Below are positions 60,201 through 64,000 of a DNA stretch of 64,000 bases, in pieces. Under the pieces are notes generated by a model that had not been told where the DNA came from, ran no database searches, and saw only the letters and a list, made by a program, of their open reading frames with translations. The translations under genes and the position numbers were made by a program. Every line of letters begins with the position of its first letter. Positions within the stretch are counted from its first letter, which is position 1. This DNA is from Diplonema papillatum (taxonomy: Eukaryota > Euglenozoa > Diplonemea > Diplonemida > Diplonemidae), in contig JAPJBO010000436.1 in assembly GCA_030068145.1 (NCBI GenBank), positions 56,001 through 120,000 of the forward strand. Reading direction: 5' to 3'.

Positions 60201-60739
60201 AGGGAAATTCACCTTCTTTTGGGTCTAAACCCGTGTTACCAAAAAGGTACAAGATTTTGACCCTGCATGATATCAAATTCCGCTCCTTCGAGGGGTCGCT
60301 CGGAGCCGTTGCACCCACTCGTCCCGCGCATTTAACGTACATTTAATGCCGCGTTCGCCCGAAGACAGAGCCGACGGCGCCGCCGCTGGGGCGGCCTGTG
60401 CGGGACTGGCCAAGCGACAGAGGCCGCAGGTGCGCAACCGTGGCGCGTGAGTCGAACAGGCGGGGCTGGCACTGACCCGTCCCGGCTTCCTGCCCACCAC
60501 ACTCTCCACCCGCTCCTGAACACTTCCTTCGGTCTTCAAGCTCCATCCTTCACGCCTCCCGTGATCCCAGTAGTTAGATGGCTCCACCATAGCCGCCTGT
60601 TCCCCTGTGCCACCGCCGCCGCTGCCAATGACCCTCCGCATGCAACTGATCGGAGAGACATTGTGTGAATAGAAACCTGATGGCACGGTGTCGTCGCTCG
60701 GGTCTATTCCAGACCGGGTCACGTGTCTGTTGGATTGTC

Positions 60740-60850
60740 CGCGCCTTTCTAGCGTTTATTGTGGTTTAGAGGTTCCGTGTTTTTGGGTCTCCGGTTGGCC
60801 ATTGCGGCTGGGAGTCGGGTAGTGTGAGGGATGTAGGTATGCTTATGCAT
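60740..60850 (+). repeat. dispersed repeat R1, 5' part
   Basis: AGCGTTTATTGTGGTTTAGA, GGTCTCCGGTTGGCCATTGC and GGTATGCTTATGCATA match the 5' half of R1. It lies directly before the target duplication of the truncated LINE, so the LINE copy inserted into or beside R1. Confidence 0.75.
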
Positions 60851-60873
60851 AAATACACACTTTTAACTAGTCG

Positions 60874-61034
60874 GGATGGGTGCTTGTCGGGTGGTGACCC
60901 CTCCGAACAGTCTCCCTGGCCCTGGCCCACGCCTGATGCCGCAACCCCTTAACCCGGGCGGCGGCGCTTTGGCATGAGCCAGGAACCTCAAGGGGAGCAG
61001 CGCGAGAGGCATCATCCACGCTTCAAAGGCCCAC
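60874..61034 (+). mobile_element. 5'-truncated LINE copy with target duplication
   Basis: 60888-61034 matches, in opposite orientation, the last 150 bp of the LINE at 43703-51660 (GGGTGGTGACCCCTCCGAAC to CTTCAAAGGCCCA). The insert is flanked by ACACACTTTTAACTAGTCG (60855-60873) and ACACACTTTTACCTAGTCG (61035-61053), a 19-bp duplication with one mismatch. About 14 extra bases at the truncated 5' end (60874-60887) do not match the LINE. 5' truncation, a target duplication of the same length as the parent's, and a junction filler are hallmarks of target-primed reverse transcription. Confidence 0.88.
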
Positions 61035-61059
61035 ACACACTTTTACCTAGTCGTCAAGC

Positions 61060-61780
61060 CACCCAAGAACCAGGTGGTTGGGGGGTGTCAGGTTTACCCT
61101 GGATGGTTTGATTTCTCTTCGTCTTTTCTTGCAGTCATTGCACCAAGAAGTATCCCGCAGACTTCACGCCAGCGAACACAAAGCGCAGGCAGGCCAGTAG
61201 GCAGAATTCTCGGAAAGAAGCGGGAACCCGAAGCTATGTTCCTTGGTCGAGAGAGCAAGTGCTCGCCGGACGCAAGAAGGCGGAACGAAGGAGGAGGGGG
61301 ACAACGTGAGAAACAGCAGCGTTAAAGCCTGACTGTGTGTGGTCGCCAGGAAAAGCGCGGGTTTGGCCCGTGCGTGCCATGCATGGTCGGCACGTGCGCG
61401 GTCTGAGTCGATCGCTCTACTGTTCATCGAACAACGAAAAGCCCGCCGTTAGAGCTACGATGGCAAGAAGATGCGTTTCCGTCGATTTCTTTTTGTTCTT
61501 TTTCGGGGGAAACGGCGAGACAGATTCACGACGAAGGACGGATGCATTCCTCTTCTCTCGGGCGGCCTTCAATGTACTACTTTACTATGCAGGAGGCCTT
61601 CGTACCGAGCGCATGGCAGATGAGCACACACACCGAGCCTACAACAGGAGAATTGGGTGGGTTGCGGCGGGTCTTTTAAGACTGAATTTTCCGAAACCGA
61701 GTGCGATGAGGCCAGAAGCTAGCTGTCAATTCCTGTTCGAGAGTATGAACGAAGCACCTTGCCTTAGGATCGACTGACCC
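61060..61780. other. no recognised gene
   Basis: A plus frame of 146 codons (61337-61777) contains a Phe-rich run (FFLFFFGG) and no motif. The opposite strand is equally open. There is nothing shared with other parts of the window. Confidence 0.4.
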
Positions 61781-61784
61781 AGTG

Positions 61785-64000
61785 TTCAATTGCCGTTGAC
61801 AGGGCAAAGCCAACGCTTGCTGCGACAACCGAGATGTGCACTCATCCACGCTCCAGCGAGGCTCACGCCATCGGGGTGCGCCAACTGGAGCCTGACGGAG
61901 CAAGCCGCCGGAGTGCCTGTTAATGACCCATCGTCAAGGACGTGCTGCGTCGGCTGCTTTTGCACCGTTCGGGGCTTCTGCTCGAAGGGTACCGATGAGG
62001 TGCGCCCACTGGAGCGCCTGTTACAGACCCATCGCCAAGGGACCCATCGTCAAGCGTCGGCTGCTTTTGCACAGTTCGGGGCTTCTGCTCGAGGGTATCA
62101 ACGAGGTGCACCAACTGAAGTCGACGGAGTCAAGCCGCTGGAGCGCCTGTGCTAAAGACCCAGCACATTGTCAAGGACGTATCCTGCTTTTGCACAGTTC
62201 GGGGCTTCTGCTCGAGGGTATCAACGAGGTGCACCAACTGAAGTCGACGGAGTCAAGCCGCTGGAGCGCCTGTGCTAAAGACCCAGCACATTGTCAAGGA
62301 CGTATCCTGCTTTTGCACAGTTCGGGGCTTCTGCTCGAGGGTATCAACGAGGTGCGCCAACTGAAGCCGATGGAGCGAAACCGCTGGAGCACCTGTTGAA
62401 GACCCGTCGTCAAGGGACCCATCGTCAAGCGTCGGCTGATTTTGCACAGTTCGTAGCTTCTGCTTGAGGGTATCAACGAGGTGCACCAACTGAAGTCGAC
62501 GGAGTCAAGCCGCTGGAGCGCCTGTGCTAAAGACCCAGCACATTGTCAAGGACGTATCCTGCTTTTGCACAGTTCGGGGCTTCTGCTCGAGGGTATCAAC
62601 GAGGTGCGCCAACTGAAGCCGATGGAGCGAAACCGCTGGAGCACCTGTTGAAGACCCGTCGTCAAGGGACCCATCGTCAAGCGTCGGCTGATTTTGCACA
62701 GTTCGTAGCTTCTGCTTGAGGGTATCAACGAGGTGCACCAACTGAAGTCGACGGAGTCAAGCCGCTGGAGCGCCTGTGCTAAAGACCCAGCACATTGTCA
62801 AGGACGTATCCTGCTTTTGCACAGTTCGGGGCTTCTGCTCGAGGGTATCAACGAGGTGCACCAACTGAAGTCGACGGAGTCAAGCCGCTGGAGCGCCTGT
62901 GCTAAAGACCCAGCACATTGTCAAGGACGTATCCTGCTTTTGCACAGTTCGGGGCTTCTGCTCGAGGGTATCAACGAGGTGCGCCAACTGAAGCCGATGG
63001 AGCGAAACCGCTGGAGCACCTGTTGAAGACCCGTCGTCAAGGGACCCATCGTCAAGCGTCGGCTGATTTTGCACAGTTCGTAGCTTCTGCTTGAGGGTAT
63101 CAACGAGGTGCACCAACTGAAGTCGACGGAGTCAAGCCGCTGGAGCGCCTGTGCTAAAGACCCAGCACATTGTCAAGGACGTATCCTGCTTTTGCACAGT
63201 TCGGGGCTTCTGCTCGAGGGTATCAACGAGGTGCACCAACTGAAGTCGACGGAGTCAAGCCGCTGGAGCGCCTGTGCTAAAGACCCAGCACATTGTCAAG
63301 GACGTATCCTGCTTTTGCACAGTTCGGGGCTTCTGCTCGAGGGTATCAACGAGGTGCGCCAACTGAAGCCGATGGAGCGAAACCGCTGGAGCACCTGTTG
63401 AAGACCCGTCGTCAAGGGACCCATCGTCAAGCGTCGGCTGATTTTGCACAGTTCGTAGCTTCTGCTTGAGGGTATCAACGAGGTGCACCAACTGAAGTCG
63501 ACGGAGTCAAGCCGCTGGAGCGCCTGTGCTAAAGACCCAGCACATTGTCAAGGACGTATCCTGCTTTTGCACAGTTCGGGGCTTCTGCTCGAGGGTATCA
63601 ACGAGGTGCACCAACTGAAGTCGACGGAGTCAAGCCGCTGGAGCGCCTGTGCTAAAGACCCAGCACATTGTCAAGGACGTATCCTGCTTTTGCACAGTTC
63701 GGGGCTTCTGCTCGAGGGTATCAACGAGGTGCGCCAACTGAAGCCGATGGAGCGAAACCGCTGGAGCACCTGTTGAAGACCCGTCGTCAAGGGACCCATC
63801 GTCAAGCGTCGGCTGATTTTGCACAGTTCGGGGTTTCTGCCCGAGAGAATCAAACGAGGTGCGCCAACTGGAGCCCGACAGAGTCAAGCCGCTGGAGCGC
63901 CTGCGCTAAAGACCCAGCACATCGTCAAGGGCGTACTGCGTCGGCTGCTTTTGCACCGTTCGGGGCTTCTGCTCGAAGGGTACCGATGAGGTGCGCCCAC
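61785..64000. repeat. about 125-bp satellite with 375-bp higher-order unit
   Basis: Units contain GCTTTTGCACAGTTCGGGGC, TTCTGCTCGAGGGTATCAAC, GAGGTGCACCAACTGAAGTC, GACGGAGTCAAGCCGCTGGA and GACCCAGCACATTGTCAAGG. From about 62350 the array repeats with a 375-bp period (three monomers): 62733, 63108 and 63483 begin indistinguishable blocks. Edge monomers (61785-62100 and after 63830) are more diverged, the usual pattern for arrays homogenised in the middle. The array runs off the end of the window. Confidence 0.95.

Noticed and set aside
61920-63887. Repeated frames of 60-158 codons on both strands of the terminal array
   Set aside because: Unit lengths near a multiple of three keep frames open; no domain and no divergence pattern of coding sequence.

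Overview
The window is nuclear DNA of a repeat-rich eukaryote, most likely a euglenozoan and, as a guess, a diplonemid rather than a kinetoplastid. Three things point there. (1) A small-subunit rRNA fragment at 7612-7812 (minus) carries the CACCCGCGG form of the 530 loop followed by a GTATATTAATGCTG stretch, which I associate with Euglenozoa. (2) Host genes are split by ordinary GT-AG introns, unlike kinetoplastid genes. (3) A tyrosine-recombinase retroelement fossil of the DIRS/VIPER type is present; VIPER is a trypanosomatid family. No prokaryotic operons, CRISPR arrays or bacterial promoters are seen. Species assignment is inference. Layout: 1-6800 holds duplicated non-coding blocks, a tRNA-like sequence, the last exon of a SET-domain gene (2790-3062, minus) and a decayed copy of an upstream exon of that gene. 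7600-7812 is an rRNA fragment. 10576-11412 (minus) is the first exon of a WW/Cys-rich/SET protein; one of its exon segments is duplicated exactly inside a minisatellite. 11.6-16.9 kb is microsatellite, minisatellites and sparse DNA. 17.03-17.37 kb is a 28S rRNA fragment abutting a miniature element that carries a 406-codon Cys/His-rich ORF between direct repeats. 18.9-22.3 kb is a 99-bp satellite array. Two near-identical copies of SNU13 (15.5K/NHP2L1) lie at 22.8-23.2 and 26.5-26.9 kb. 29751-30551 is a hAT-like DNA transposon with an 8-bp target duplication. 31997-39352 (minus) is a complete five-exon gene for the mitochondrial processing peptidase beta subunit. Its introns hold an rRNA fragment, a foldback element and several miniature repeats, and a damaged copy of its first exon lies upstream. 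43703-51660 (minus) is an apparently intact two-ORF LINE flanked by a perfect 19-bp target duplication. Its ORF2 combines an OTU cysteine protease, an APE endonuclease, a reverse transcriptase, a zinc knuckle and RNase H. 52490-52900 (minus) is a small membrane-protein candidate. 53.7-54.7 and 58.2-58.6 kb are minisatellites around the DIRS/VIPER-like fossil (about 54950-58090). A 161-bp truncated copy of the LINE with its own target duplication sits at 60874-61034. The window ends in a satellite with a 375-bp higher-order period (61.8-64.0 kb). The host genes do not form a pathway: SNU13 acts in the spliceosome and box C/D snoRNPs, MPP-beta in mitochondrial protein import, and the SET protein probably in protein methylation. 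What ties the window together is repeat-driven rearrangement: whole genes, single exons and rDNA pieces are copied, usually next to minisatellites or transposons. The best candidate for an undescribed system is the OTU-bearing LINE. Second is the miniature element that occurs both empty and with cargo held between direct repeats.
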